From positions 23,221-87,220 of the forward strand of contig JBHJOA010000012.1 in NCBI GenBank assembly GCA_050330205.1: 64,000 nucleotides of DNA, in the 5' to 3' direction. Shown in pieces: positions 16,502 through 24,858 of this stretch. Under the pieces are notes generated by a model, which was not told where the DNA came from, did no database searches, and saw nothing but the letters and a program-made list of their open reading frames with translations. The DNA comes from Pelagibius sp050330205 (GTDB lineage: Bacteria; Pseudomonadota; Alphaproteobacteria; Kiloniellales; Kiloniellaceae). The position numbers and the translations under genes are program-made. Every line of letters starts with the position of its first letter. The first letter of the stretch is position 1.

Positions 16502-16933
16502 ATGACCGACGGCCTGGACCGGGCGGAGCTGATTTCCCTGCTGGAGACCCTGGGCAGCGATAACGACGAGGAGGTCCTGGCCGCCGCCCGCGTGCTGGAC
16601 ACCAAGGTGGCCGCCGCCGGCACCTCCTGGAGCGTGCTGCTGGCCTCCGGAATCGGCCTCGACGACGAGGATGATGACGAGGACGGGGACGGGGCGCCGG
16701 AGGAGGACGACGAGGCCGAAGAACCGGACGGCGCCGGCAGCGGGCTGCCCGCCGACGCGGCGGCCAAGAATGCCGAGACCCTGGCGCTGATCAACAAGCT
16801 GCTGTCCCGCGGCGGCCACTCCAACGACCTGCGGCAGGAGCTCGAGGACTACAAGACCGACATCGCCGAGGGCGAGTTCACCGACCGCGACCACAAGTAC
16901 ATCCGCGCCCTCTACAAGCGCCTGTCGGGCTGA
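16502..16933 (+). CDS. Small hypothetical protein with acidic linker
   Basis: The 143-residue product has an N-terminal helical part (MTDGLDRAELISLLETLG to VLLASGIG), a run of about 30 residues made almost entirely of Asp and Glu with few others (about 58-85), and a C-terminal helical part ending HKYIRALYKRLSG. No signal peptide or membrane helix is seen. It follows the ectoine operon by 85 bases and precedes the flavodoxin-like gene by 23 bases, probably co-transcribed with the latter. I do not recognise a function. Confidence 0.75.
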   Translation: MTDGLDRAELISLLETLGSDNDEEVLAAARVLDTKVAAAGTSWSVLLASGIGLDDEDDDEDGDGAPEEDDEAEEPDGAGSGLPADAAAKNAETLALINKLLSRGGHSNDLRQELEDYKTDIAEGEFTDRDHKYIRALYKRLSG

Positions 16934-16956
16934 CGGGCGGTCGCCGGGCGCGGACG

Positions 16957-17421
16957 ATGGCCAAGCGGCTCCTCATCGTCGCCCACGTCCCTTCCGAGAA
17001 CACCACGAAGCTGCGCGACGCGGTGGTCGCCGGCGCGCGCGCGCCGGACATCGATGGCGTCGAGGTGCGCAGCCTCACGCCTTTCGAAGCGGGACCGGAG
17101 GACGTGCTGGCGGCCGACGGCGTCATCCTCGGCACCACCGAGAACCTCGGCTACATGAGCGGCGCCCTGAAGGACTTCTTCGACCGCAGCTACTACGGTG
17201 TGATCGAGAAGACCGAGGGCCTGCCCTACGCCCTCTACATCCGCGCCGGCAAGGACGGCACCGGCACCCGGCGCGGCGTCGAGACTATTGTCACCGGGCT
17301 GCGCTGGCGCGCCGTCCAGGAGCCGCTGATCTGCCGCGGCGCATGGCAGGACCGCTTCGTCGACGACTGCCGCGACCTCGGCATGGCCATGGCCGCCGGC
17401 CTGGAGGCGGGGATTTTCTAG
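16957..17421 (+). CDS. Flavodoxin-fold / NADPH-dependent FMN reductase family protein
   Basis: The 154-residue protein resembles flavodoxins: KRLLIVAHVPSENTTKLRDA is the FMN phosphate loop region, DGVILGTTENLGYMSGALKDFFDRSY the second FMN-binding loop, and LPYALYIRAGKDGTGT the third. It is shorter than typical quinone reductases. The substrate is unknown. It follows the acidic small protein and is convergent with the exported dienelactone hydrolase, 16 bases away. Confidence 0.8.
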   Translation: MAKRLLIVAHVPSENTTKLRDAVVAGARAPDIDGVEVRSLTPFEAGPEDVLAADGVILGTTENLGYMSGALKDFFDRSYYGVIEKTEGLPYALYIRAGKDGTGTRRGVETIVTGLRWRAVQEPLICRGAWQDRFVDDCRDLGMAMAAGLEAGIF

Positions 17422-17437
17422 CCAGTGCCTCGGAGAC

Positions 17438-18193
17438 TCAGCTACCGACCAGGTTGGCGGCGAGGAAATCCTGGAAAGCCTGCCAGGACTTGGTGTCGGC
17501 GACCTCCCGGTAGGCCTGCGAGTCGAACACCGTGAAGGCGTGCGGGGCGCCGGAGTAGACCTGGATCTCGTAAGTGATGCCGGCAACCTCGAGCTCCTTC
17601 GACAGGTCCGCCACGTGGTCCATGGTGACCGAGCTGTCGGCACCGCCGTGGGCGATGAGCAGAGGCGGAGTCGAGGCGGCGTAGCCCTGCCCCTCCGGGG
17701 TGGTCAGGCCGCCGTGGAAGGAGACATAGCCGGCAATCCCGTCTGCCTGGCCCGCGCGCGCCATCTCCAGCGCCGCGGCACCGCCGAAGCAGTAGCCCAT
17801 GACCACCGCCTGGCCGCTGTAGCGCTCCCGCGCCGCCTGCAGGCCGCCCATCAGCAGGCTGCGCATCTTTTCGCGGTCGCCATAGAGCTTGCCGGTCTCG
17901 GCGCGGCGATCGTCCACGCTTTCAGGGCGGTTGCCCTTGCCGAAGAGGTCGACGGCGAAGGCGTCGTAGCCCATCGCCGCCAGCATCTCGGCGCGCCGCT
18001 CCTCGTAGCCGGTGAGGCCGTCCCAATCGTGGATGATCAGCACCAGCCCCTTGGAGTCGCCCTCCGCAGGGGCACTGTAGCCCTCGTAGTCGGCGCCGCC
18101 GACGCTATAGGTCACGCTCTCCCCCGCCTGCACGGCAAAGGGCAGCACGGCCGCCGCGATCCCCAGTGCCGAAAGCCTCAAAGCAAGCCTCAT
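17438..18193 (-). CDS. Exported dienelactone hydrolase family protein
   Basis: The 251-residue alpha/beta hydrolase has a cleavable-looking signal peptide (MRLALRLSALGIAAAVLPF, then A-Q-A-G). Catalytic residues are the cysteine nucleophile in GYCFGG, Asp in AHGGADSSV and His in SGAPHAFTVF. Dienelactone hydrolases open lactone rings in aromatic degradation, but exported members have uncertain substrates. The start at 18193 is preferred because a ribosome site (GGGAGAGCGGAG) precedes it and it gives a signal peptide directly. A second, cytoplasmic member is encoded at 36091-36756. Confidence 0.88.
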   Translation of the reverse strand: MRLALRLSALGIAAAVLPFAVQAGESVTYSVGGADYEGYSAPAEGDSKGLVLIIHDWDGLTGYEERRAEMLAAMGYDAFAVDLFGKGNRPESVDDRRAETGKLYGDREKMRSLLMGGLQAARERYSGQAVVMGYCFGGAAALEMARAGQADGIAGYVSFHGGLTTPEGQGYAASTPPLLIAHGGADSSVTMDHVADLSKELEVAGITYEIQVYSGAPHAFTVFDSQAYREVADTKSWQAFQDFLAANLVGS

Positions 18194-18303
18194 CTCCGCT
18201 CTCCCTTGTCGCTGGGTGGGTTTCCACTCCGACAAACTAGGGCGGCCCCGGCGATTGTTAAGCCCGGGGGGTGTCGAGCCGAAAGCTGCGACGGAAAGAG
18301 CAC

Positions 18304-18334
18304 AAGCAAAAGGGCCGCCCGGCGGGGCGGCCCT
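18304..18334 (-). terminator. Rho-independent terminator of phaP
   Basis: A 10-bp stem (AGGGCCGCCC paired with GGGCGGCCCT, 18311-18320 and 18325-18334) with a 4-base loop is followed on the minus strand by TTTTGCTTG. It lies about 40 bases past the phasin stop. Confidence 0.8.
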
Positions 18335-18374
18335 CAGGTGCTTTTCGGAAGAAACTGCCGGCGCGAAGGCTGGC

Positions 18375-18881
18375 TTACTTCTTCTTCGCGGTCTTCTTGA
18401 TCTCGCTGGTCAGCTCGCCGAAGCTCTCGCTGACGCGGCTGGAGATCAGGTTGGCGGCCTCGCCGTTCGCCTTGTTCGCCATCTCGGTCAGCTCGCGAAG
18501 GTTGACCAGAGCAGCCTCGTAGACGCCCTTGGCCAGTTCGGCCTGCTTGACCAGCTTGTCCTGCGGGGTCTCGGCAGAATTCAGCTCGGCCAGCGCCTTG
18601 GAGGCGTCCTCGACGCCCTTGCGGACGATCTCAGCCTGGCGGCGGATCACCGCCTGGGCGCCTTCCAGCGCGATCTTGTTGGCCGAAGCGAAAGCCTCGA
18701 GGTTGCGCTTCTGGTACTCGACCAGGGCCTGGGCGTCGAGCCCCGGCACCTTGAACTGGTCGGCGGCCTTGGCGAAATCGAACTTCTCCCATTGCTCGGC
18801 GAGCTTGCTGGGATCCATGAAGGCGGCGAAATCGAACTTGGAGAAATCACCGTTCAGAAAGGGGTTACCGGAAACGGCCAT
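18375..18881 (-). CDS. phaP: Phasin family protein
   Basis: Phasins coat polyhydroxyalkanoate granules and control their size and number. The 168-residue amphipathic helical protein begins MAVSGNPFLNGDFSKFDFA and contains YQKRNLEAFASANKIALEGA, the usual phasin signature, and ends in a lysine-rich AKKK tail. It has no membrane helix. The start at 18881 is chosen because a GAGGAG lies upstream and homologues start close to it; 18899 is an alternative. Its promoter has two TGCA palindromes (listed separately). It is transcribed alone, between its own promoter and terminator, downstream of a TetR gene on the same strand. Confidence 0.93.
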   Translation of the reverse strand: MAVSGNPFLNGDFSKFDFAAFMDPSKLAEQWEKFDFAKAADQFKVPGLDAQALVEYQKRNLEAFASANKIALEGAQAVIRRQAEIVRKGVEDASKALAELNSAETPQDKLVKQAELAKGVYEAALVNLRELTEMANKANGEAANLISSRVSESFGELTSEIKKTAKKK

Positions 18882-18934
18882 GACTTGGGGGCTCCTCATC
18901 CCTGGCGGGGATATTCCCCGCGGTCAATCAATGT

Positions 18935-18946
18935 TGCATCGCACAA
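18935..18946. promoter_or_regulatory. Degenerate second copy of the phaP palindrome
   Basis: TGCATCGCACAA matches the right arm of the 18999-19013 palindrome at 10 of 12 positions. It lies just downstream of the predicted phaP start point, a typical repressor position. Its role is inferred. Confidence 0.4.
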
Positions 18947-18962
18947 AACTGGGCGTGACCGT

Positions 18963-18991
18963 GATATAGGCCGGCATATGTACGCGGTCAA
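18963..18991 (-). promoter_or_regulatory. phaP promoter
   Basis: On the minus strand TTGACC (18991-18986) is followed after 17 bp by TATATC (18968-18963). Transcription would start near 18956, giving a leader of about 75 bases. Confidence 0.6.
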
Positions 18992-18998
18992 GCATTTT

Positions 18999-19013
18999 TT
19001 GTGCACTGCACAA
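18999..19013. promoter_or_regulatory. Perfect palindrome TTGTGCACTGCACAA upstream of phaP
   Basis: The 15-base sequence is a perfect 7-bp inverted repeat around a single base. It ends eight bases before the phaP -35 box. In alphaproteobacteria phasin genes are commonly controlled by PhaR, which recognises TGC/GCA-rich sites, so this is a candidate PhaR site. The same 14-base core recurs at 41170-41183 upstream of the transporter operon. Confidence 0.6.
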
Positions 19014-19118
19014 TAGATTTTTCGGCGGAAACCCTGAGGATCCCTTCAGATCCGCGTGCATCTGCGAGATTTGTTAACCATATGAGCCACTTGCGCGCGG
19101 CTCCCGGCCCCGGGCGGG

Positions 19119-19763
19119 TCAGGCGGCGGCGCCGCGCGGCCGGGCGCTTCTGAGGCGGCCGATCAGGGCGTCTGCCCGGGCCAGCTGCTTGTCGAGGTGG
19201 GCCATGGTCTTCGCCATGTCGTCGCTGTCGTCGCGCAGCCACACCCGCAGCGTCGAGAGATAGATGGCAGAAAGACCCTTCACGCGCAGGATCCCGCGGC
19301 AGCCGGTGGTGGAGAAGCCGGCGGCCTCCAGCGTCGCCGCCATGGAGCGGCCGAGCCGGCCGAGCCCACAGCAGGTGGCCAGGGGATCGCGCAGCTGGTC
19401 CTGCAGAATGATGCCCAGCGCCTCGCGGTGGGGCTGCAGGGCGTCGAAGCGGCGCATCACCACGTCGAACAGCCGGTCGCGGGCGGGGGTGTCGAGGCCC
19501 TCGCCCTCCTCCGCCAGCATCGCCGCATCGACCCGCGCGGCGAAACCGCCGAGGATGGCCTGCTTGGAGGAAAACACCGGGTAGACCTTCGACAGCGGCA
19601 GCCCGGCGGCCTCGGCGATCTCCGCCAGGGAGAGGTCGCGCCAGCCGCGCTCCGCGACCAGGGCGAAAGCGGTGTCGATGATCGCTTCGCGCAGGTCGGC
19701 CGGAGCCTTCTTCCTGGCGGAAGCCTTCCCGGCGGCTTTCTTCTTGGCGGGTTTCCTTACCAT
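19119..19763 (-). CDS. TetR-family transcriptional regulator
   Basis: The 214-residue protein has a basic Lys/Ala-rich leader of about 20 residues, a TetR helix-turn-helix at about residues 25-70 (LSLAEIAEAAGLPLSKVYPVF) and a ligand-binding helical domain. It is 237 bases upstream of phaP on the same strand. The long basic leader is unusual for a repressor and may add DNA affinity. Targets are unknown. I see no signal that it regulates phaP specifically. Confidence 0.88.
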   Translation of the reverse strand: MVRKPAKKKAAGKASARKKAPADLREAIIDTAFALVAERGWRDLSLAEIAEAAGLPLSKVYPVFSSKQAILGGFAARVDAAMLAEEGEGLDTPARDRLFDVVMRRFDALQPHREALGIILQDQLRDPLATCCGLGRLGRSMAATLEAAGFSTTGCRGILRVKGLSAIYLSTLRVWLRDDSDDMAKTMAHLDKQLARADALIGRLRSARPRGAAA

Positions 19764-19827
19764 TTCCGGCGATCCTCCTGCTCCCTAATCTAGGGGTCGG
19801 GGCCGGCAATGCAAAGGCCTGCCCTGG

Positions 19828-20319
19828 CTACCCGACCTTCTTCAGTTCGGCGACGCACCCGCCGGTGAGGGCGACGAGGGCCTCAGGGGTGAGCCGGAAC
19901 ACGGCGTTGGGCGTGCCGGCGGCGGCCCAGATCTCGGAAAGCGCCATCAGGTCGGCGTCGATGAAGACCACCGGCGCCTCGCGGTGGCCGACCGGCGGCA
20001 CGCCACCGATGGCAAAGCCGGTCTTCTGCCGCACGAAGTCGGCGTCGGCCCGCGCCAGCTTCTCGCCCAGCAGGCGGCCCACCGCCTTCTCGTCGACCCG
20101 GTTGGCGCCGCTGGCCATCACCAGCACCGGACGCCCGCTGTCGCCGGCGCGGAAGATCAGCGACTTGGCGATCTGTGCCACGCCGCAGCCGATCGCCGCG
20201 GCGGCCTCTTCCGAGCTGCGCGTCGAGGCGGGAAACTCGCTGACGCGAAAATCGAAGCCGGCGGCCTCGATGGCCGCCTGCACGCGCCGGGCACTGTCTT
20301 TCAGGTGTGTGTCGCTCAT
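19828..20319 (-). CDS. YbaK/EbsC family aminoacyl-tRNA deacylase
   Basis: Members of this family hydrolyse mischarged tRNA, for example Cys-tRNA(Pro). The 163-residue single-domain protein has the catalytic lysine in IAKSLIFRAG, VRQKTGFAIGGVPPVGH and VFIDADLMAL, all family marks. The start at 20319 (MSDTHLKDSAR) fits the family; the frame is open upstream without similarity. It lies 97 bases downstream of the histidine kinase on the same strand. The precise substrate within the YbaK / ProXp group cannot be told. Confidence 0.9.
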   Translation of the reverse strand: MSDTHLKDSARRVQAAIEAAGFDFRVSEFPASTRSSEEAAAAIGCGVAQIAKSLIFRAGDSGRPVLVMASGANRVDEKAVGRLLGEKLARADADFVRQKTGFAIGGVPPVGHREAPVVFIDADLMALSEIWAAAGTPNAVFRLTPEALVALTGGCVAELKKVG

Positions 20320-20416
20320 CCGATGTCTCTCCGTGGCGGCATGCGGCGACCTTGAGTGATGCCGCATGCGCCAGCGCAAGACAATGCCCTGGATGAAAGC
20401 CGACCGAAGGGCCGAC

Positions 20417-22168
20417 TCAGTGCCGGTCGACTGCCGAAACCGCGATGGGGCCGGACTCCGGCCAGATGGTGCGCTCGGGCGGGAAGCAGATGGTCACGGT
20501 GGTGCCGATCCCGGGTTCGCTGGCGATCTCCAGAGTGCCGCCGTGCAGGTGCATCAGGGAGTTGCAGATCGGAAGCCCGAGGCCGGTCCCTTCGTGTCCG
20601 CGGCTGTGGCTTTCGGCGACCTGGCCGAAAGGCTGCAGGGCTTTCGGAATATCCCGGGCGGCGATGCCGATCCCGGTATCGGCAACCGAAATCCGCAGGC
20701 ACGATTCCGCGTCGACGCGGGCGCCGACCGTGACCTGGCCGCCCTCCGGCGTGAACTTCACGGCGTTGGAGAGCAGGTTGAGGATGATCTGCTTCACCTG
20801 CCGCTCGTCAGCGCACAGCGCCGGAAGCTCGGAAAGCCATACCGCCTTCACGTGAATGCCCTTCTCCTGCGCCCGCACCTCCACCATGGCGATGCAGCTG
20901 GCGATCGCCTCGCAGAGGTCGATCTCCCTTTCCTCGATGGTCGCCTCGCCCGCCTCGATCTTCGAGATGTCGAGGATGTCGCTGATGATGTTGAAGAGGT
21001 GGGTGCCGGAGACATTGATGGCGCTGGCGTAGTCCAGGTACTTCGGGCTTCCCAACGGCCCCAGCGCCTCGCGCTGGAGCAGTTCGGAATATCCGAGGAT
21101 CGAATTGAGCGGCGTGCGCAGTTCGTGACTCATGTTGGCGAGAAACTCCGACTTCGCCCGGTTGGCGAGGTCCGCCTCCTCCTTCGAAGTCAGGATCAAC
21201 GCTTCCGCCCGCTTGCGCTCGGTGATGTCGGTGCCGGTGCCGCGGTAGCCCCGGAACCTGCCGTCGGCGTCGAGGACAGGCTTGCCGCTGGTCCTGAAGT
21301 GTCGGATGTCGCCATCCGGGGTTTCAACCGAGTACTCGAGGTCGCGGAACGGCCGGCAATGAGCAAGATCGTCCAGATGCCTCGCCCAGCGCTCTTTCTC
21401 GCGCACCACCCCCGCCAGCTCGGCGCGCGTCTTGCCGGCGATCTGGTGCGAGGCGACCGGAAACAATTCGAAGAAGCGCGGCGACAGGAAGGTGAGACGA
21501 AGGTCCGCGTCCATCTCCCAGATCCAGTCGCCGGAGATCTCGGCCACATCGCGAAACCGCGCCTCGCTTTCCTCCAGCGACCGGGCGGTCTCCAACTGTT
21601 GCTCCGTCGACCGCAGCAGCAGGCCCAGCAGGGCGGTCGCCGGCGTGAAGGTCAGGACCATCGGCAGGGCGACCGACCCGATCACCGTGGCCACGACCTC
21701 TGCAGGCAGGAAAGTGAACTGATAGACGACGGCGAGATGCACCACCAACCCGAACACCAGCAGCTGCCAGAAGGCCGGCCGCACCCAGCCACGCCGGCAG
21801 CCGTAGCGATAGGCCAGCCCCAGCAACACGCAAGAGACCACCACCGCGATGCCGACATAGACCCCGTCGCCGCCGAGCCAAACGCGATAGCCGCCGGCGA
21901 TGACAGCGGCGATCCCCCCGACGACCGGCCCCCCGAACAGGCCGGACATGCTCAGGATCACAGAGCGGGCGTCGAAGATCACGCCGGGCAACACCTGCAC
22001 GGGGGTCATCATGCCGATGACGCAGATTCCGCCGAACAGCAGCCCCGAGAGCGCCTGCCCCGCGAACTCGCCGCGCGCCCAACGTCGGACGATAAGGCCG
22101 TGCAGCAGGCACAGTGCCAGCAGCAGGGCCACGGCCTTGGCGAAATCGACGATCGTCAACTGGTCCAT
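20417..22168 (-). CDS. 5TM-LYT membrane sensor histidine kinase with PAS domain
   Basis: The 583-residue kinase has an N-terminal block of about six membrane segments (about 8-190) with the LytS-type 5TM pattern (SGLFGGPVVGGIAAVIAGGY), then a PAS domain with C-terminal motif (about 205-325, GYRGTGTDITERKRAEA), a HisKA domain with H in FLANMSHELRTPLNSIL and a HATPase domain (LLSNAVKFTPEGG, ADTGIGI, EGTGLGLPI). No response regulator gene is adjacent, so it is an orphan kinase here. The 5TM-LYT sensor with a PAS-HisKA output is found in other proteobacteria. The ligand is unknown. Confidence 0.92.
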   Translation of the reverse strand: MDQLTIVDFAKAVALLLALCLLHGLIVRRWARGEFAGQALSGLLFGGICVIGMMTPVQVLPGVIFDARSVILSMSGLFGGPVVGGIAAVIAGGYRVWLGGDGVYVGIAVVVSCVLLGLAYRYGCRRGWVRPAFWQLLVFGLVVHLAVVYQFTFLPAEVVATVIGSVALPMVLTFTPATALLGLLLRSTEQQLETARSLEESEARFRDVAEISGDWIWEMDADLRLTFLSPRFFELFPVASHQIAGKTRAELAGVVREKERWARHLDDLAHCRPFRDLEYSVETPDGDIRHFRTSGKPVLDADGRFRGYRGTGTDITERKRAEALILTSKEEADLANRAKSEFLANMSHELRTPLNSILGYSELLQREALGPLGSPKYLDYASAINVSGTHLFNIISDILDISKIEAGEATIEEREIDLCEAIASCIAMVEVRAQEKGIHVKAVWLSELPALCADERQVKQIILNLLSNAVKFTPEGGQVTVGARVDAESCLRISVADTGIGIAARDIPKALQPFGQVAESHSRGHEGTGLGLPICNSLMHLHGGTLEIASEPGIGTTVTICFPPERTIWPESGPIAVSAVDRH

Positions 22169-22384
22169 ATGCGCTGCATGTGCTGCTGGAAAGCGAAGCG
22201 TCGTAGCGGGACGGTTCGGCGCGGTGGGAACGGTTCTCGCGGCCGACTATGCGGGCGCCGGCGCGAGTGCCGGCCGCTGCAGGGATTTATCTACGCAAGC
22301 AGTTTAGACTCGGTTAACGAAACACCAAGGAATAACGTCGCCCGACGACCAAGAACAATCGGCGATTGTGGAAACTTGAGCCGC

Positions 22385-23020
22385 TCACGCGGAAGGTCGG
22401 CGTGCCCATAGCGCGGCCAGCAGCGCGGCGAGGCCGAGTGCCGCCACTGTCAGGGCCTCGGGCACGCCGAGCGCCCAGCCCATCGCCCCGGCCAGCGCGC
22501 ACCACGACAGCGGCAGCACCATCAGCAGCCACCGCCACCGGCCTTCGACGCGTAGCAGCATCGCCAGGGTGAACAGCACCGTGGGATCGGGCGCGAGGCC
22601 GACGATGCGGGCGCTGGCGAAGCCGAAACCGCCGAGGCCGGTGACCAGCGGCAGCCCGATCACCGCCATGAAGGCCAGCACCAGGGCGGCCGCAGTGACG
22701 GCGTCGGAGGCGCCCGAGAGCACAAAGCGGCGGCGCGCCATGCACCACAGCAGCAGCAGTGCCTGCAGCAGGAAAGCGCCGCCGTAGATCGGCGCCATGA
22801 AATCGAGCTGCGCGAAATGCTGCAGGAAGAACACGGCCCCGCACCAGGCCCAGCCGGCGGCGAGAATCGCCGCGACGGCCGGCCCGCTCCATCTGCGCGG
22901 CGCGGCGGCCAGCCAGACCGCCGCCAGGGCCAGCGCCAGCGCGACCGCCTGGGCCGGCCAGACGGCGGCGTTGTAGAGGGCATAGCTGGAAGCCAGCACC
23001 TCCGCGTCGAAGGGAAACAT
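22385..23020 (-). CDS. DUF6064-family multi-pass membrane protein
   Basis: The 211-residue protein begins MFPFDAEVLASSYALYNAAV and has about six hydrophobic helices, with conserved-looking FLQHFAQLDFMAPIYGGAFL and FGFASARIVGLAPDPT segments. The family assignment (DUF6064) is by recall. It is 10 bases downstream of the aldo/keto reductase gene and probably co-transcribed. The function is unknown. A 216-base gap separates its stop from the start of the histidine kinase; nothing recognisable lies there. Confidence 0.78.
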   Translation of the reverse strand: MFPFDAEVLASSYALYNAAVWPAQAVALALALAAVWLAAAPRRWSGPAVAAILAAGWAWCGAVFFLQHFAQLDFMAPIYGGAFLLQALLLLWCMARRRFVLSGASDAVTAAALVLAFMAVIGLPLVTGLGGFGFASARIVGLAPDPTVLFTLAMLLRVEGRWRWLLMVLPLSWCALAGAMGWALGVPEALTVAALGLAALLAALWARRPSA

Positions 23021-23030
23021 GCGGAACAGG

Positions 23031-23948
23031 TTACAGCGCCTCCACGTAGGCCACCATGCGCCGGCGCAGCTCGGCGTCCGGCAGCGGCCCGGAGAGCGCG
23101 CCCATGTTCTCGGCCATGTGGTCGGCCCGCGTGGTGGCGGGGATCACGCAGGTGACGGCGGGGTGGGAGATCACGAACTTCAGCAGGAACTGCGGCCAGT
23201 TGGCGGCGCCGACCTCGGACGCCCAGCCGGGCAGCGGGTGGCGCTCGACCTGCCGGATCAGCGCCTTCTGGCGGAACGGCCGGTTCACCAGCACGGCCTG
23301 GCCGCGGTCGGCGGCGAGCGGCAGCAGCCGCGCTTCGGCCGCACGGTCGAGGATGTTGTAGGTGAACTGCACGAAGTCCAGCGGCTGGCGGCGCATCACC
23401 TCCTCCATTTCCGCATGGCGGCTACCGTGCGAGGTGGTGATGCCGAGGTAGCGCAGGCGGCCCTCGTCCTTCCAGCGCCGCAGGGTCTCCAGGTGGCCGT
23501 CCCAGTTCAGCAGGTTGTGCACCTGCATGAGGTCGAAGCGCTCGACACCCCAGGCCCGGTGCTGCTCTTCCATCTGCTCCGGCCCGTTGCGCTGCAGCCA
23601 GGTCCAGACCTTCTCGGCGGCGAACAGCGGCGCCGGGCGCCCGAGCTTCTCGAGTCCGTAGCCGATGACCGAGGCGGAGCTGCCGTACATCGGCGAGCAG
23701 TCGATCACCCTGCCGCCGCGCGCGAAGAACTCGCGCAGCACCTCGGCGCGCTGGTCGCGCAGGCGCGCATCGCCGCCGACGTTGAAGGTGATCCAGGAGC
23801 CCATGCCGATGACCGGCAGTTCCTCGCCGCTCGAGGGAATGGCGCGGAAGATCGGCGCGTCCTGCGCGTTCGCTCGCCTGCCCGCGAAGGGGAGCGCCGC
23901 GAGCCCGCCGAGCACCGCGCGGCGCGAAGGCTGCCAGGAGGATGTCAT
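23031..23948 (-). CDS. Tat-exported aldo/keto reductase family protein
   Basis: The 305-residue protein has a twin-arginine signal (PSRRAVLGGLAALPFAG, cleavage near RRANAQ) followed by an aldo/keto reductase barrel with the catalytic tetrad visible: Asp in VIDCSPMYG, Tyr in the same motif, Lys in FAAEKVW and His in LMQVHNL. The Tat route exports folded, cofactor-loaded enzymes, so it probably acts in the periplasm. The substrate is unknown. It lies between proC and the DUF6064 gene in a minus-strand run. Confidence 0.9.
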   Translation of the reverse strand: MTSSWQPSRRAVLGGLAALPFAGRRANAQDAPIFRAIPSSGEELPVIGMGSWITFNVGGDARLRDQRAEVLREFFARGGRVIDCSPMYGSSASVIGYGLEKLGRPAPLFAAEKVWTWLQRNGPEQMEEQHRAWGVERFDLMQVHNLLNWDGHLETLRRWKDEGRLRYLGITTSHGSRHAEMEEVMRRQPLDFVQFTYNILDRAAEARLLPLAADRGQAVLVNRPFRQKALIRQVERHPLPGWASEVGAANWPQFLLKFVISHPAVTCVIPATTRADHMAENMGALSGPLPDAELRRRMVAYVEAL

Positions 23949-23993
23949 GCTTCAAGACATGGCGCCAAAGCGCGCAATGTCAAAGCGGAGAAG

Positions 23994-24809
23994 CTACCCC
24001 AGTTCCCTGCTGCGCTTCGTCGCCGCGGCGATGGCGCGGGTCATCAGCGGCTGCAGGCCGTCGTCGGCCATGAGGATCTTCAGGGCCTCCAGGGTGGTGC
24101 CGCCGGGCGAGGTCACGTTCTCGCGCAGCTTGGCCGCCGGCTCGCTGGCGATATGCACCAACTCACCGGCGCCGGCCACGGTCACCCGCGCGCACTGCAT
24201 GGCGAGGTCTTCCGGCAGGCCGGCCTCGACGCCCGCTTTCGCCAGGCACTCGATCAACAGGAAGACGTAGGCCGGGCCGCCGCCGGAAACGGCGGTGACG
24301 GCATCGAGCAGGCCCTCGTCATCGACCCAGGCGACCTCGCCGACCGCACCCAGCAGCTCGCCGCAGATGTCGCGCAGCCTGGCGTCCGCCTTGTCGTTGG
24401 CGCAGAGCACCGTCATGCCGCGGCCAACCGCGGCGGGAGTGTTGGGCATGGCGCGCACGACCGGCGTCTCCGCGCCCAGCACCGCCTCGAAGCCGGCGAT
24501 GCGCCAGCCGGCGGCGATGGAGAGCGCCGCCGCGCCGCGGCCGGCGAAGGCCTTGTAGGCCGGCAGGGCCGCGGCCAGCATCTGCGGCTTCACGGCGAAG
24601 ACCACGAGAGCCGGCTTCAAGTCGGCGGGAAGGCCGGCGGCGTCGGGCGCATGCCGCACGCCGCGAGAGATCATGCCCTGGAGGGGATCGACGTTGGGTT
24701 CGACGACCCAGACGTCGGCGGGACCGAGGCCCCGGGCCAGCCAGCCTTCCAGCAGCGCCCCGCCCATCTTGCCGCAGCCGACCAGCAGCAGCGGTCCACC
24801 CAAATTCAT
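23994..24809 (-). CDS. proC: Pyrroline-5-carboxylate reductase
   Basis: ProC reduces pyrroline-5-carboxylate to proline with NAD(P)H, the last step of proline synthesis. The 271-residue protein shows the Rossmann motif LLVGCGKMGGALL, AMPNTPAAVGRG, AVSGGGPAYVFLLIE and the family signature in VTSPGGTTLEALKIL. It lies 49 bases after the YbjN gene in the same run. Proline is also a compatible solute, which fits the ectoine genes but is not proof of a link. Confidence 0.97.
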   Translation of the reverse strand: MNLGGPLLLVGCGKMGGALLEGWLARGLGPADVWVVEPNVDPLQGMISRGVRHAPDAAGLPADLKPALVVFAVKPQMLAAALPAYKAFAGRGAAALSIAAGWRIAGFEAVLGAETPVVRAMPNTPAAVGRGMTVLCANDKADARLRDICGELLGAVGEVAWVDDEGLLDAVTAVSGGGPAYVFLLIECLAKAGVEAGLPEDLAMQCARVTVAGAGELVHIASEPAAKLRENVTSPGGTTLEALKILMADDGLQPLMTRAIAAATKRSRELG

Positions 24810-24858
24810 GACGTCACGGCGTCCATCGATTCATCGTCGCGGGCCCGGGTTCCAGAGC

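Noticed and set aside
19119..19763. TetR protein as the phaP repressor
   Set aside because: It is adjacent, but the palindrome type fits PhaR better and no direct evidence links the two, so no such call was made.
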